From the NCBI GenBank assembly GCA_036557785.1, contig DATBGZ010000049.1, positions 12,294 through 76,293 of the forward strand: 64,000 bases of DNA, read 5' to 3'. Position numbers and translations under genes: made by a program. Below are positions 33,739-42,726 of this stretch, piece after piece. The stretch is from DATBGZ01 sp036557785 (lineage in GTDB: Bacteria > Actinomycetota > Actinomycetes > Mycobacteriales > Micromonosporaceae). The notes beneath the pieces were generated by a model. It did no database searches, had not been told where the DNA came from, and was given only the letters and a program-made list of their open reading frames with translations. Every line of letters begins with the position of its first letter. Positions within the stretch are counted from its first letter, which is position 1.

Positions 33739-35034
33739 GTGACGAACCCGTCTGCGCCCAGCGCGCCGCCCGTGCCCCCGCCGGGCTCCCAGCCCCCGCC
33801 GGGCTCGGTGCCCCCACCCGGCTCTCAACCTCCGCCCGGCCACCATCCCGGCGCCGATCCGCCCCACCTGACCGCGTTCGCCTGGCGGCATCGCCTCGTC
33901 CGCCCGGTACGGGGGCGGACGTTCGCGGGCGTCTGCGGGGCCTTCGCCCGAGCGACGGACACCGATCCCGTGCTGTGGCGGGTCGTGCTCGTGGTGCTCA
34001 CGATCTTCGGTGGGATGGGCCTGCTCATCTACCTGCTCGCGTGGCTGCTGCTGCCGGCCGACGGCGACACCGCCTCGCCCGTCGAGGCCCTCGGTGGGCG
34101 TGGCCACTCCCGCACGTCGGCGGTCCGCACGATCGTCGGCCTGGTGATCGCGGCGATCGGGCTCAGCGGGTACTTCTTCACCCCCTACCGGGCGACGCCG
34201 CTGATCGCCCTGCTGATCCTGGGCGGGGTCCTGCTGCTCCTGCTGCGCGACCGGTCGCCGGGCCGGGGCAGCCGCGCCGTGCCGCCGCCGTACCCCGCTG
34301 CCATGGCGAGCACGCCGGCGGGGCCGCCGTTCGCGCCGCATGGGCCGTTCGTGCCGCCGCCGGTGCCGCCGTCGCCGTCAGTCGTGTGGACGCCACCGCC
34401 ACCGCCGCCGCCGCGACCACGACCGCCACGTTCGCGCCTGGGCGGAGTGACCCTTTCCCTGGCGGTGCTCGTGGTCGGCGCGCTGGGTGCCTGTGACCTC
34501 GCCGGGCTCTCCGTCCCCTCGCTCGCGTACTTCGCGGCACCTCTGGCGGTACTCGGGCTCGGTCTGGTCGTCGGCGGCTGGTTCGGGCGGGCGCGCTGGC
34601 TGATCCCGTTCGGGGTGGCGTTGGCCCTCGCCCTGGGTGGCGGGTGGACCGCCCTGCAGGTCGGGCAATGGAGCCGGCCGAGCATCGGTGTCGCCATCTA
34701 TACGCCCCATTCTGTCAGCGAGATCCAGGACAGCTACGAGCGCAACATCGGCAGCGTCACGCTGGATCTGTCCGATGTGGACTTCACTGGCCGCAGCGTC
34801 GATTTCGCGGCTCGGGTCGGCGTCGGCGACCTCAAGATCGTGCTTCCCTCCGATGTGGACGTCGTCATCGACGCCAACGACGGGACGGGCGACGCCGATG
34901 TGCTGGGCACGCGGTGGAGCGGCGTGGGCAACGAGCCCCGGCACATCGACGATGTCGGGTCGGACGGTCCTGGCGGCGGAGCGTTGCACATCACCGCGTC
35001 CGTCCGTATCGGGAGTTTGGAGATCAACCGATGA
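33739..35034 (+). CDS. PspC-domain, LiaF-like membrane protein
   Basis: Protein of 431 residues. A Pro/Gly repeat N-terminus (PPPGSQPPPGS units) precedes a PspC domain (RTFAGVCGAFARATDTDPVLWRV, in part: FAGVCGAFARATDTDP) and several membrane segments with a poly-Pro linker between (PPPPPPPRPRPPRS). The C-terminal about 110 residues (NIGSVTLDLSDVDF, VGVGDLKIVLPSDVDVVIDA, ITASVRIGSLEI) have the beta-rich pattern of the LiaF/toastrack domain. Divergent from the PspC kinase, so it probably acts as that kinase's modulator. GTG 33739 has GGAG immediately upstream. Stop overlaps the next ATG. Confidence 0.85.
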   Translation: MTNPSAPSAPPVPPPGSQPPPGSVPPPGSQPPPGHHPGADPPHLTAFAWRHRLVRPVRGRTFAGVCGAFARATDTDPVLWRVVLVVLTIFGGMGLLIYLLAWLLLPADGDTASPVEALGGRGHSRTSAVRTIVGLVIAAIGLSGYFFTPYRATPLIALLILGGVLLLLLRDRSPGRGSRAVPPPYPAAMASTPAGPPFAPHGPFVPPPVPPSPSVVWTPPPPPPPRPRPPRSRLGGVTLSLAVLVVGALGACDLAGLSVPSLAYFAAPLAVLGLGLVVGGWFGRARWLIPFGVALALALGGGWTALQVGQWSRPSIGVAIYTPHSVSEIQDSYERNIGSVTLDLSDVDFTGRSVDFAARVGVGDLKIVLPSDVDVVIDANDGTGDADVLGTRWSGVGNEPRHIDDVGSDGPGGGALHITASVRIGSLEINR

Positions 35035-35378
35035 GCACCGAGACACCCGCGCCGAAGCCATCGCGGGCCCGGCACCGCACCGATGTGCTCTCCCTGATCT
35101 TCGGCCTGCTGTTCGTCGCCGCGGCGGTCTGGTGGGCGGCCGGCCACTACCTGCACCTGGGATGGCACCTCGACTGGCAGCCGCCGAACTTCGGGTGGTT
35201 CGTCGCGGGCGGCCTGATCCTCGTGGGCCTGGCCGGCCTCGTGGCGAGCCTGCGGCGGGACCGCACCGAGCAACCCGACCCGACCGCAGCGGTACCGGTG
35301 CCGAGCCCGCCCGCGCCCGACCGGCCGGATGAGCCACGCGAGCCGGCGATCGACCGGGAGGAACCGACCGGGCCCTGA
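35031..35378 (+). CDS. Small two-segment membrane protein of the PspC locus
   Basis: 115 residues: polar N-terminus, membrane segment VLSLIFGLLFVAAAVWWAAG (about 19-38), a short Trp-rich loop (LHLGWHLDWQPPNFGW), a second segment (FVAGGLILVGLAGLVASL) and an acidic/Pro-rich tail. No family recognised. The ATG overlaps the stop of the PspC/LiaF-like gene (ATGA), so both are coupled and probably act together in the envelope. Confidence 0.78.
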   Translation: MSTETPAPKPSRARHRTDVLSLIFGLLFVAAAVWWAAGHYLHLGWHLDWQPPNFGWFVAGGLILVGLAGLVASLRRDRTEQPDPTAAVPVPSPPAPDRPDEPREPAIDREEPTGP

Positions 35379-35432
35379 CGACGGTTGCCTATGCTGAGCC
35401 GGTCACGGCCCCGTGAGGTGAGGAGCCCGCCG

Positions 35433-36704
35433 GTGAGTTCACCCGATCCGACACAGACCCCGTTGACGCAGCGCCTGATGAGCGCCGCCGAACAGTTCTT
35501 CCAGACCCGCGTCTCGCCGGTGGCGGGCGGGGCGATCGCCGCCGACTTCACCCGCCATCCCGGCCCCAAGCACGGCCTGGTCGTCGGCGCGGCCCCGGGC
35601 TCGGAGGTGGTCAGCGCGGCGGTCGACGCGCTGAGCACGGAGGACTCCCTGACCGTCGTGGCGGGTAGCGCCACCGAGGACGTCCGGTCGCAGATCCGGC
35701 TCGCCGGCGCCTGGGTCGAGCAACGGGTGGCCGTCGTGGAGTCGCTGACCGACGCCCCCGACGCGGCCCACGCGGTGCTCGTGGCGCAGCCCCTGGAGGG
35801 CAGCGCCGACGAGGCGCGGGCCGAGTTGGACGCGCTGGCCAAGCACCTGCGCCCCGGCGGAGTCCTCAGCGTCGCGGTACCCGCGGCCGCATTCCTCGCC
35901 GGGGGGGCGGGGCAGGAGCTGGACCGGCAGAGCGTGCTGTTCGGGGTCGGCTCCGACGTTGTCGTGCGCAGCATGCCGCCGCTGCGCGTGCATCGTCTGC
36001 GCTACACCCCCGCCGACGCGGCTCTGGCCGAGAAGCTGGCGCCACTGGCCCGCACCAGCAGCGTGCAGCTCACGCCGCGCATGAGCATCGACTCGAACGG
36101 CGTGGTGGCGGCGGCGCTCTGCCTCGGCGCTGCCGTGGCGCTGCGCAAGCACCGCAGGCTGTGGCTGTTGCCCGCACTCGCCGCAGCCCCGGTCGCCGCG
36201 TTCTTCCGCGACCCGCACCGCGAGGTGCCCACCGACGCCGCGGCCATCGTCGCCGCCAGCGACGGCACGGTGCTCTCGGTCGACACGGTCCGGGACGAGC
36301 GCCTCGGCCCGGACGAGTTCCTGCGCATCGCGGTCTTCCTCTCGGTCCTGGATGTGCACATCAACCGGGCACCCGTGGCGGGCCGGGTGGTCGACCACTT
36401 CGTGGTCGACGGCGGCAACGCCCCGGCGATGCGGCCGGAGGCCGAGCACAACGTGGCGGCGTACACGGTCCTCGAGACGACCCGGGGCACCGTGGCCGTC
36501 GCCCAGCGCACGGGCCTGATCGCCCGCCGGATCGTGCACCGGGCTCCGGTCGGGAGCCTGCTCGCCAAGGGTGAACGGTTCGGCCTGATCCGGTTCGGCT
36601 CCCGTACGGACGTCTACCTGCCTGCCGGCCGGGTGACCGCGGTGGTCGACGCGCAGGACCGCGTCACCGGGGGCGAGACGGTGATCGCCCGCTGGACGCA
36701 GTGA
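35433..36704 (+). CDS. psd: Phosphatidylserine decarboxylase with N-terminal methyltransferase-like domain
   Basis: 423 residues in two parts. About residues 1-190 look like a Rossmann methyltransferase-type fold (HGLVVGAAPGSEVVSAAV, then LTVVAGS, LRPGGVLSVAVP), but the SAM-binding loop is poor, so activity is uncertain. About 225-423 are a short-type PS decarboxylase: FFRDPHREVPTDAAAIVAASDGTV, VFLSVLDVHINRAPVAGRV (catalytic His), and the autocleavage site RFGSRTDVYLP, where Gly-Ser is cut to give the pyruvoyl Ser. It makes phosphatidylethanolamine at the membrane. GTG 35433 has GGAG 8 bp upstream. Convergent with pssA, the preceding step. Confidence 0.88.
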   Translation: MSSPDPTQTPLTQRLMSAAEQFFQTRVSPVAGGAIAADFTRHPGPKHGLVVGAAPGSEVVSAAVDALSTEDSLTVVAGSATEDVRSQIRLAGAWVEQRVAVVESLTDAPDAAHAVLVAQPLEGSADEARAELDALAKHLRPGGVLSVAVPAAAFLAGGAGQELDRQSVLFGVGSDVVVRSMPPLRVHRLRYTPADAALAEKLAPLARTSSVQLTPRMSIDSNGVVAAALCLGAAVALRKHRRLWLLPALAAAPVAAFFRDPHREVPTDAAAIVAASDGTVLSVDTVRDERLGPDEFLRIAVFLSVLDVHINRAPVAGRVVDHFVVDGGNAPAMRPEAEHNVAAYTVLETTRGTVAVAQRTGLIARRIVHRAPVGSLLAKGERFGLIRFGSRTDVYLPAGRVTAVVDAQDRVTGGETVIARWTQ

Positions 36705-36714
36705 GCCGGGTGGA

Positions 36715-37722
36715 CTAGCGGGCCAGGGCAGGGCGTGGACCGCGCCGGCGCTGCAGGAGCCAGAGCACCGGTCCGCTGACCAGATACAGGCTCACGACGG
36801 CAACGAACGTGCCGGCGACGGTGATCATCACGGAGATCGCCGGCACGACCCACACCCACGCCGGCAGGCGCATGATCCGCGCGAGCTTGAGGTAGGGGAA
36901 CGGCGTCACCATCGCGACCGCGTAGACGCCGACGAACGCCACCTGGGCCCAGGCCGGGACCGAGTCCGGACCGACCAGGATGCTCAGGGCCAGTACGGCC
37001 GCCACCATCGTGGTGGGCACGCCACAGAAGTGGTTGCCGCTCTTGGGTGACACGTTGAACCGGGCGAGCCGGATCGCGGCGCAGACGGCGACCAGCGCAC
37101 AGACAACGCCGGCAGACAGCTTCCCGGCACCCTGCCAGATCAGCCACTGATAGGTCACGATGCCCGTGGCCACGCCGAACGAGCTCAGATCGGCCAGCGA
37201 GTCCAGTTGCGCGCCGAAGGGGCTCGCCACGTTGAACCGCCGGGCCAGTCCGCCGTCGAACCCGTCGAGGACGACACACGCCAGCAGTGCCACCGCGGCC
37301 AGCCGCAGGTCCGGGGCCTGGCCGGTGAGCGCGAGGAAGACCGCGACCAGGCCGGTGAGCAGGCTGCCGATGGTGCACCCGTTGGCGACCGCGAACTTGA
37401 CCCGGCGCGCCGTGGTGCGCTCGCCAGGAAGCAGCGGGATCGGGCCGGTCTGCGGGGCCAGCCGGGTCGGACCGACGGCCGGGCTGACCGGGGCGACGGC
37501 GATCGCGGCGGTGCCGAGCCGGCTCGTGGTGTCGCGATGGACGCTGCCCGGCGCGAGCGGGGAGGCCACGTACGTCCCCGTCGCCGAATGGCCGCGGGAA
37601 CGGCCGGCAACCCGTGCGATCAGCTGGGTGGCGCGGGAACCGCCCCGGCGCAGGCGCGCCCAACGGCGTCCGGCGGGACGAGGACTGTCCAGACTCCGGC
37701 GCCGCCGCCAGACTCTCGCCAC
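36715..37722 (-). CDS. pssA: CDP-diacylglycerol-serine O-phosphatidyltransferase
   Basis: Polytopic CDP-alcohol phosphatidyltransferase of 335 residues making phosphatidylserine, the substrate of the adjacent PSD. The family signature DGx2ARx8Gx3Dx3D is intact: DGFDGGLARRFNVASPFGAQ followed by LDSLAD. About six to seven membrane segments follow a long basic N-terminus of about 105 residues, longer than in most homologues. GTG 37722 has AGGAGG 6 bp upstream. It converges with psd (10 bp between stops), so the two genes are linked in place but not co-transcribed. Confidence 0.9.
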   Translation of the reverse strand: MARVWRRRRSLDSPRPAGRRWARLRRGGSRATQLIARVAGRSRGHSATGTYVASPLAPGSVHRDTTSRLGTAAIAVAPVSPAVGPTRLAPQTGPIPLLPGERTTARRVKFAVANGCTIGSLLTGLVAVFLALTGQAPDLRLAAVALLACVVLDGFDGGLARRFNVASPFGAQLDSLADLSSFGVATGIVTYQWLIWQGAGKLSAGVVCALVAVCAAIRLARFNVSPKSGNHFCGVPTTMVAAVLALSILVGPDSVPAWAQVAFVGVYAVAMVTPFPYLKLARIMRLPAWVWVVPAISVMITVAGTFVAVVSLYLVSGPVLWLLQRRRGPRPALAR

Positions 37723-37913
37723 GCTCGACCTCCTGACAGACCTCGGCGAACCGGCGACTACACAATCGCATACGTCGGTACTCTTGGCGATGCCCCGGCC
37801 TCCAGAACTTTACGGACATTCCGGGGTGAACGACTCAGCACTGCCCACACCGTTAGCTACTCTGAGTGACAAGACTGCCTCAACTTGCGGCGATCGGGAA
37901 CACCGTGTGTCCC

Positions 37914-38792
37914 TCACCACGGGGCGGGTCGCGCCACCAGTGCCTCCTGGGCGACCTCGGTGAGCGGCAACTCCAGTGCCTGCGCCACCTCGAACCAACC
38001 GGCCTGGGCGGTGGAGCCGCCCTGCTCGAGGACCTGTGGCGCCGACGGTTCCCCGACCCGGACGGCGTAGACCACGCGCACGCCGTGCCAGTCCACGGAC
38101 CGGCCGTTCTGGCGGATCTGGTGGCGGTGCGACACCGTCAGCAGCTCGCCGATGGTGCCGCGCTGGGCCGTCTCCTCCTCGATCTCCCGGTGCAGCCCCG
38201 CCTCGGCGGACTCGCCGAAGTCGGTGCCTCCGCCGGGCAGGTGCCACCGCCCCTGGCCCGGAAACCCCGTGGCTATCAGCGTGAGCAGCACGCGGCCAGC
38301 CGGGTCCATCGCATGCCCATACGCCGCGAAGCGCTGCCGTCGTCGCCCGGATGACCCCGGCACAGCAGACCAGACCACGCGGGGACCGGGTTGCGACGTA
38401 CCGCTGGCGAGCCCCAGCGCCGCGGCGGTGCCCGGCGACAGGCGCAGGGTCGCGAGATCGCCCTCGGTAGCCCACTGCACGCCCTGGCGGACATGCTCGC
38501 CGCCGGCGTCCCCGACCTGCGCGTCAAAGACGATCATGTCCCGGTGCTGCCAGCCGCCTCGCCACGTCTCGGCCCGGGCCACCTCCGTGGCGACCCGGAG
38601 TGGTCGGCGCACGCTGAGCTGTTCGGGAACCTGGTCGCGGGCCCAGCGTTGCAGGGCGTCGACCGGGTGCTCGCCGTGGCGCAGGGGCCCTCCCGGCACC
38701 ATGGCACGGCCGAGACCGTCGGCTACCAGCAGGACGCGGCCAGCCCCATCCCGGCACACCGCCCGCGCCTCGATCCCCCGTTGGTATCTCAT
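37914..38792 (-). CDS. Double-Nudix hydrolase, first module degenerate
   Basis: 292 residues with two Nudix-fold halves. The C-terminal half has a complete Nudix box (GGGTDFGESAEAGLHREIEEET, positions about 188-209: G, E, REIEEET). The N-terminal half keeps the outline VPGGPLRHGEHPVDALQRWA but lacks the REx2EE core, so it is probably non-catalytic. Both halves are followed by a Trp/Phe-rich strand (DWHGVRVVYAVRV). It lies 6 bp after a paralogue of the same layout. Substrate unknown; a nucleoside-diphosphate derivative is expected. Confidence 0.85.
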   Translation of the reverse strand: MRYQRGIEARAVCRDGAGRVLLVADGLGRAMVPGGPLRHGEHPVDALQRWARDQVPEQLSVRRPLRVATEVARAETWRGGWQHRDMIVFDAQVGDAGGEHVRQGVQWATEGDLATLRLSPGTAAALGLASGTSQPGPRVVWSAVPGSSGRRRQRFAAYGHAMDPAGRVLLTLIATGFPGQGRWHLPGGGTDFGESAEAGLHREIEEETAQRGTIGELLTVSHRHQIRQNGRSVDWHGVRVVYAVRVGEPSAPQVLEQGGSTAQAGWFEVAQALELPLTEVAQEALVARPAPW

Positions 38793-38798
38793 GCCGAT

Positions 38799-39767
38799 CT
38801 ATGCCCTGCGGGCCAGGGCCTCCTCCGCCGAGCTGCGCGCGAGGGCCTCGCTCGTCACCTCCGTGAGCGGCAGACCGGTGAGTTGGGCCGAGGTGAACCA
38901 CCGGGCCGCACAGGTGGAGCCGCCGATGTCGTGGACGCGAGGCCGGGTCGGTCGGTCGACCATGACCCGGTAGAACGCTCGCACACCGTGCCAGTCGATG
39001 GGATACCCCTCGGGACCGAGCGAGGCGGCGTCGCGATGGCTCGCCACCCCGAGCAGGGCGAGCAGGCGACCGCGCTGGCCGGTCTCCTCGGCGAGCTCGC
39101 GGATCAGCGCCTCGCCCGGCTGCTCGCCGTAGTCCGTACCTCCGCCGGGCAGGTGCCAGCGACCGCCCCCGGGGTAGCCGTCGGCGATCCGGGTGAGCAG
39201 CAGGCGTCCGCGCGGATCGGTGGCCACGGCGTACGCCGCGAAGCGCTGGGCGCGGGGAAGCCCGTCCGGGCCGGGCACCGCGTGAAAGGACGGCAGCGCG
39301 CCGGGTCGCTCGGGCGGTACATCCGCGCCCGCGGGCAGTCCGAGCGCCGCCGCCGTGAACGGGCGTAGGCGCAGGCCGGCGGCCTCGTCACGGGCGACGA
39401 ACCGGGCCAGGTCGGTCGCCTGTCCCACCCGGTCGCGCAGCGCACCGCCACGCACCGCGACCTCGTAGATGAGCCGATCGGTGTGGATCGACAGCCCGCG
39501 GCTGGTCACGGCCCGCAGGTCTGCCTGGACGTCCAGCAGACGCACGACGCAGACCGACAGCCCGGTCTCGGCGGCCGTCTCCCGCACCACCGTGTCGGTC
39601 GGCGCCTCCCCGTGGTCGACCGCTCCGCCAGGAAGCGACCACCGCAGCGGGGTACCCGAGCGACGCGACGCGCGGACGAGGAGGATGCGCTCCCGCTCGT
39701 CGGCGCACCGGCCGTACGCGGCGATGCGCCGCAGCGGCACCAGAGGCGCCGGGTTCACGCTGGCCAC
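38799..39767 (-). CDS. Double-Nudix hydrolase, paralogue
   Basis: 322 residues. First Nudix box GGAVDHGEAPTDTVVRETAA with one core Glu replaced by Ala (RETAAETG), second box GGGTDYGEQPGEALIRELAE then ETG, complete. The second half is clearly related to that of the downstream gene (RWHLPGGGTDxGE, DWHGVRxxY, GGSTxxAxWF are shared), showing duplication of a two-module ancestor. Probably co-transcribed with that gene. Upstream gap 39768-39863 contains an 8-bp dyad. Confidence 0.86.
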   Translation of the reverse strand: MASVNPAPLVPLRRIAAYGRCADERERILLVRASRRSGTPLRWSLPGGAVDHGEAPTDTVVRETAAETGLSVCVVRLLDVQADLRAVTSRGLSIHTDRLIYEVAVRGGALRDRVGQATDLARFVARDEAAGLRLRPFTAAALGLPAGADVPPERPGALPSFHAVPGPDGLPRAQRFAAYAVATDPRGRLLLTRIADGYPGGGRWHLPGGGTDYGEQPGEALIRELAEETGQRGRLLALLGVASHRDAASLGPEGYPIDWHGVRAFYRVMVDRPTRPRVHDIGGSTCAARWFTSAQLTGLPLTEVTSEALARSSAEEALARRA

Positions 39768-39787
39768 GAGTCCTCAGTCTGCCGTGA

Positions 39788-39817
39788 ATCCGACAGTCAT
39801 GACCTCCAGTGTCGGAT
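39788..39817. repeat. Inverted repeat between tadC and the Nudix genes
   Basis: ATCCGACA (39788-39795) and TGTCGGAT (39810-39817), perfect 8-bp arms with a 14-nt spacer, between the tadC stop and the Nudix start, both on the minus strand. It could be the tad operon terminator or a Nudix operator. Confidence 0.5.
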
Positions 39818-39863
39818 CGGTGACAGATCCGGTAGGAGCGCTCAGGACGGACAAGCCGTACGG

Positions 39864-40781
39864 TCAGCGGGAGAACAGATCGATGATCCTCAGGATCCCG
39901 GGGCCGAGCACGACGATGAAGAGCGGCGGGAGCAGGCAGAAGATCAGCGGGAAGAGGATCTTCACGGGCACCTTCTGCGCGAGTTCCTCGGCGCGGTGCC
40001 GGCGCTTGATCCGCATCTGGCTCGCCTGCTCGCGCAGCACGTTCGCCATCGGTACGCCGAGCTCGGTAGCCTGCACGACGATCGCGCAGAACGCGCGGAG
40101 CTCGACGACGCTCGTGCGCTCGCCGAGGGCACGCAGCGCGTCGACCCGGGACCGGCCGATCTGCATCTCCTGCAGCACCCGGGCGAACTCGCCCGCCAGC
40201 GGTCCCCGGCCGTAGCGGGTCACCTGGGCGAGCGCCGCGTCGAAGCCCAGACCCGCCTCGACCGAGACGATCAGCGTGTCCAGGATGTCCGGCAGCGTCC
40301 GGCGGACATCTTCCTGCCGGTGCTCGGAGAGCTCGTAGACGATCAGGTCCGGCACGAAGTAGCCGAGTGCGGCACCGGCCAGGCCGCCGACCACCGCGGC
40401 CCCGGCACCGGCGAGCAGTGCCCCGACGAGGAGACCGAGCACGCCCAGACCGATCAGGGCGAGCCCCTTGACCTCGAGGAGCCGTTCGACCGTCCAATAG
40501 GGAGGGTTGCCGGCGAGGTCCAGGCGCCGGCGCAGGCGGGACAACCCAGCGACGGGGGTGGTGGCGCGGCCCAATTGCGCCGCTCGGGCACCGATCAGGC
40601 TCGAGGAGCGCGCGCTCGCCTCCGAGGTCGTGGCCCCGTAGACGGTGTCGATCGCGTGCAGCGAGCGGCTGACCTTGGCCCGGCCCAAGCCGGCCTGGGC
40701 GAGGTTGGCTACGGCGATCGCTACACCGCCGAAGAAGGCGAAGGCGGAGCCGACGATCAGTACGAAGGTGAACAGGGTCAT
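39864..40781 (-). CDS. tadC: Type II/IV secretion F-domain protein TadC
   Basis: Inner-membrane platform protein of the Flp/Tad pilus, 305 residues. One N-terminal membrane segment (FVLIVGSAFAFFGGVAIAVA), then a central pair, the T2SSF cytoplasmic domain (RTLPDILDTLIVSVEAGLGFDAAL, in part: LIVSVEAGLGFDAAL; GPLAGEFARVLQEMQIGRSR) and a C-terminal segment (ILFPLIFCLLPPLFIVVLGP). Last gene of the pilus cluster, 7 bp after the TadB fusion. Confidence 0.92.
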   Translation of the reverse strand: MTLFTFVLIVGSAFAFFGGVAIAVANLAQAGLGRAKVSRSLHAIDTVYGATTSEASARSSSLIGARAAQLGRATTPVAGLSRLRRRLDLAGNPPYWTVERLLEVKGLALIGLGVLGLLVGALLAGAGAAVVGGLAGAALGYFVPDLIVYELSEHRQEDVRRTLPDILDTLIVSVEAGLGFDAALAQVTRYGRGPLAGEFARVLQEMQIGRSRVDALRALGERTSVVELRAFCAIVVQATELGVPMANVLREQASQMRIKRRHRAEELAQKVPVKILFPLIFCLLPPLFIVVLGPGILRIIDLFSR

Positions 40782-40788
40782 GCCGCCA

Positions 40789-42726
40789 TCACGTCCTCGT
40801 CCTGACGACCCGGGTCATCCAGAAAACGCCAACCGCGAAGAGCACGACGGCGACGATGGACATCGCCAAGCCGCGCGGGTCGGTGAACAGCGGCATGAGG
40901 TACGCGCGGCGGAATACGCCCATGAATACGGCGAGAAACACCGGGACCCCGGCCAGAATCCACGCCGAGAGCCGACCTTCGGCGGAGAGCGCCCGGATGT
41001 GCCGATTGAGCTGCTCCCGCTCCCGCATGGTGTCCACACTGGTCTGCAGGACGTCGGCGAGATTGCCGCCGACGTCGCGCTGGATCCGTACCGCCATCAC
41101 GGCCCAGGTCAGGTCCTCACTGCCCACCCGCGCCGCGAGGCGGTCCAGCGCATCGGAGAGATCCGAGCCCAGCCGGTGCTCGGCGACGGCCCGGCCGAAC
41201 TCGGCCGCCAGCGGCTCGGGTGACTCGCGAACGAGCGACTCCAGTGCCTGGCCGAGCGAGAACCCCGCGCGCAGCGAGCCGATCACGAGCTGCAGGCCGT
41301 CGGGCAGTTGCTCGGTGAACGAGCGCCTGCGGCGGCTGACCCGCGCCATCCGGTAGGCCAGGGTGGCGCCGGCGCCCAGAGCCAGACCGAGCACGAAGCC
41401 CGGGATCCCGCCGACGATGGCGAGGATCAGACTGGCACCGACCGCGATGCTGGCGCAGATCGCGACCCATTCGTGCGGGCGCAGCTTCATGCCCGCCTGC
41501 TCCAGGCGTAGCGCGATCCGCTGCTCCAGGCCGCCCGCCCTGACCACGGTCGCGCTCGCGGCGAGCACGGTCTGGGTGATGCGGGCGCCTGCTGAGGCAG
41601 CGTCCAGCGGTGCGGCCCTGCCGCTGGGCTGCGACCGGCGGGGACCGAAGTGGGCGATCTTCTTGATCAGCGCATGGCTCTGTGAGCGTGGCCAGGCCAG
41701 CGCGAGGACCAGGGCCACCACGGCAGCGAAGAGGAACAGCGCCACGACGTAGACGAGCCAGCCGGGAACCCAGGCCAGCGGCGGGCTGGCGGCGGCGAGT
41801 CCGTCGTCCCACATCGCGAAGGGCACGGTGGTCTGCACGGACGCGAAGCCCGCAGCGTCGACCGTCACGACCGCGGTGAGCCCGGAGAGCGAGCTGGGCA
41901 CGGCGGCGGTCACGGACAACGTCGGCGCGAAGAACCGACCCGAGCCCTGCGCCGCGGTCGATACCGAGGCGGCGTCTGTGGTCTTGAGCAGGCGGCCGCC
42001 AGCGGCGTCGGCGATGCGTTGCAGGCCGGTCAGCCCGGTGCCGCTCGCTCGGAAGGCCACGATGTCGAGCCCGACCTGGGAGGTCGCGAGCGCGCCGCCC
42101 ACCTTCGAGTCGAAGTCGCTGGTGAACGCGTTGACGCCATCGCTGATGAGCAGCACCCGGCGCTCGACCGCGAGTCCGTCGCTCAGCACGGCGGCCCGCG
42201 CTCCATCGACGCCGTCCACTGGGTCCCAGGTGCCACCACGCTTCGCGGCAGCCACCGCGGCACGGTACGCGGACCGGTCGGTCGTCGGCTGCAGCGCCTC
42301 CTTCGCGCCATCAGGGCCGATCACGAAGAGCCCCAGCGCCACGTCGGCCGGCACCGTGTCGGCGAGCGCGGTCGCGGCCTGCCGGGCCGCGGCGAAGTAC
42401 GTCCCGGCCTGGTCGTAGCGGTCGCCACCATCGAGCACCACCATCAGCAGCCGGGTCGGCGCGCCGGTCAGATCGGCCGCCGTCTGCACCCGGGCGGGCA
42501 GCGACACGCCCTCGGCCTGCACGGTCAGGGTACTGACGTCCACAGTGGAGTCAAGGCCGACGTTGGTTGGCGTGACGAGAAATGACACGCGGCCAGGGTC
42601 GGTATGCACCTGCGAGACCACCAGGGCAGGTTTCGGCGGCTCTGCTGTCGCCGGCGTGGCCCACAGCAGCGCGATCGGTGCGACGAGCGCGACGAGGCCG
42701 ACCAGGCCGCGCGTGAGTCGGCTCAT
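40789..42726 (-). CDS. tadB: TadB with N-terminal secreted VWA-like domain
   Basis: 645 residues, about twice the usual TadB length. A signal peptide (LVGLVALVAPIALLWATPAT) leads into an extracytoplasmic von Willebrand A-like region (LLMVVLDGGDRYDQAG, RVLLISDGVNAF) whose MIDAS DxSxS is replaced by DGGDR. A membrane segment (WLVYVVALFLFAAVVALVLA) separates it from a standard T2SSF region (QLVIGSLRAGFSLGQALESL, RIQRDVGGNLADVLQT) and C-terminal membrane helices. The ATG at 42726 overlaps the CpaF stop. Such fusion could place a surface-binding or scaffold domain on the pilus platform. Confidence 0.87.
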   Translation of the reverse strand: MSRLTRGLVGLVALVAPIALLWATPATAEPPKPALVVSQVHTDPGRVSFLVTPTNVGLDSTVDVSTLTVQAEGVSLPARVQTAADLTGAPTRLLMVVLDGGDRYDQAGTYFAAARQAATALADTVPADVALGLFVIGPDGAKEALQPTTDRSAYRAAVAAAKRGGTWDPVDGVDGARAAVLSDGLAVERRVLLISDGVNAFTSDFDSKVGGALATSQVGLDIVAFRASGTGLTGLQRIADAAGGRLLKTTDAASVSTAAQGSGRFFAPTLSVTAAVPSSLSGLTAVVTVDAAGFASVQTTVPFAMWDDGLAAASPPLAWVPGWLVYVVALFLFAAVVALVLALAWPRSQSHALIKKIAHFGPRRSQPSGRAAPLDAASAGARITQTVLAASATVVRAGGLEQRIALRLEQAGMKLRPHEWVAICASIAVGASLILAIVGGIPGFVLGLALGAGATLAYRMARVSRRRRSFTEQLPDGLQLVIGSLRAGFSLGQALESLVRESPEPLAAEFGRAVAEHRLGSDLSDALDRLAARVGSEDLTWAVMAVRIQRDVGGNLADVLQTSVDTMREREQLNRHIRALSAEGRLSAWILAGVPVFLAVFMGVFRRAYLMPLFTDPRGLAMSIVAVVLFAVGVFWMTRVVRTRT

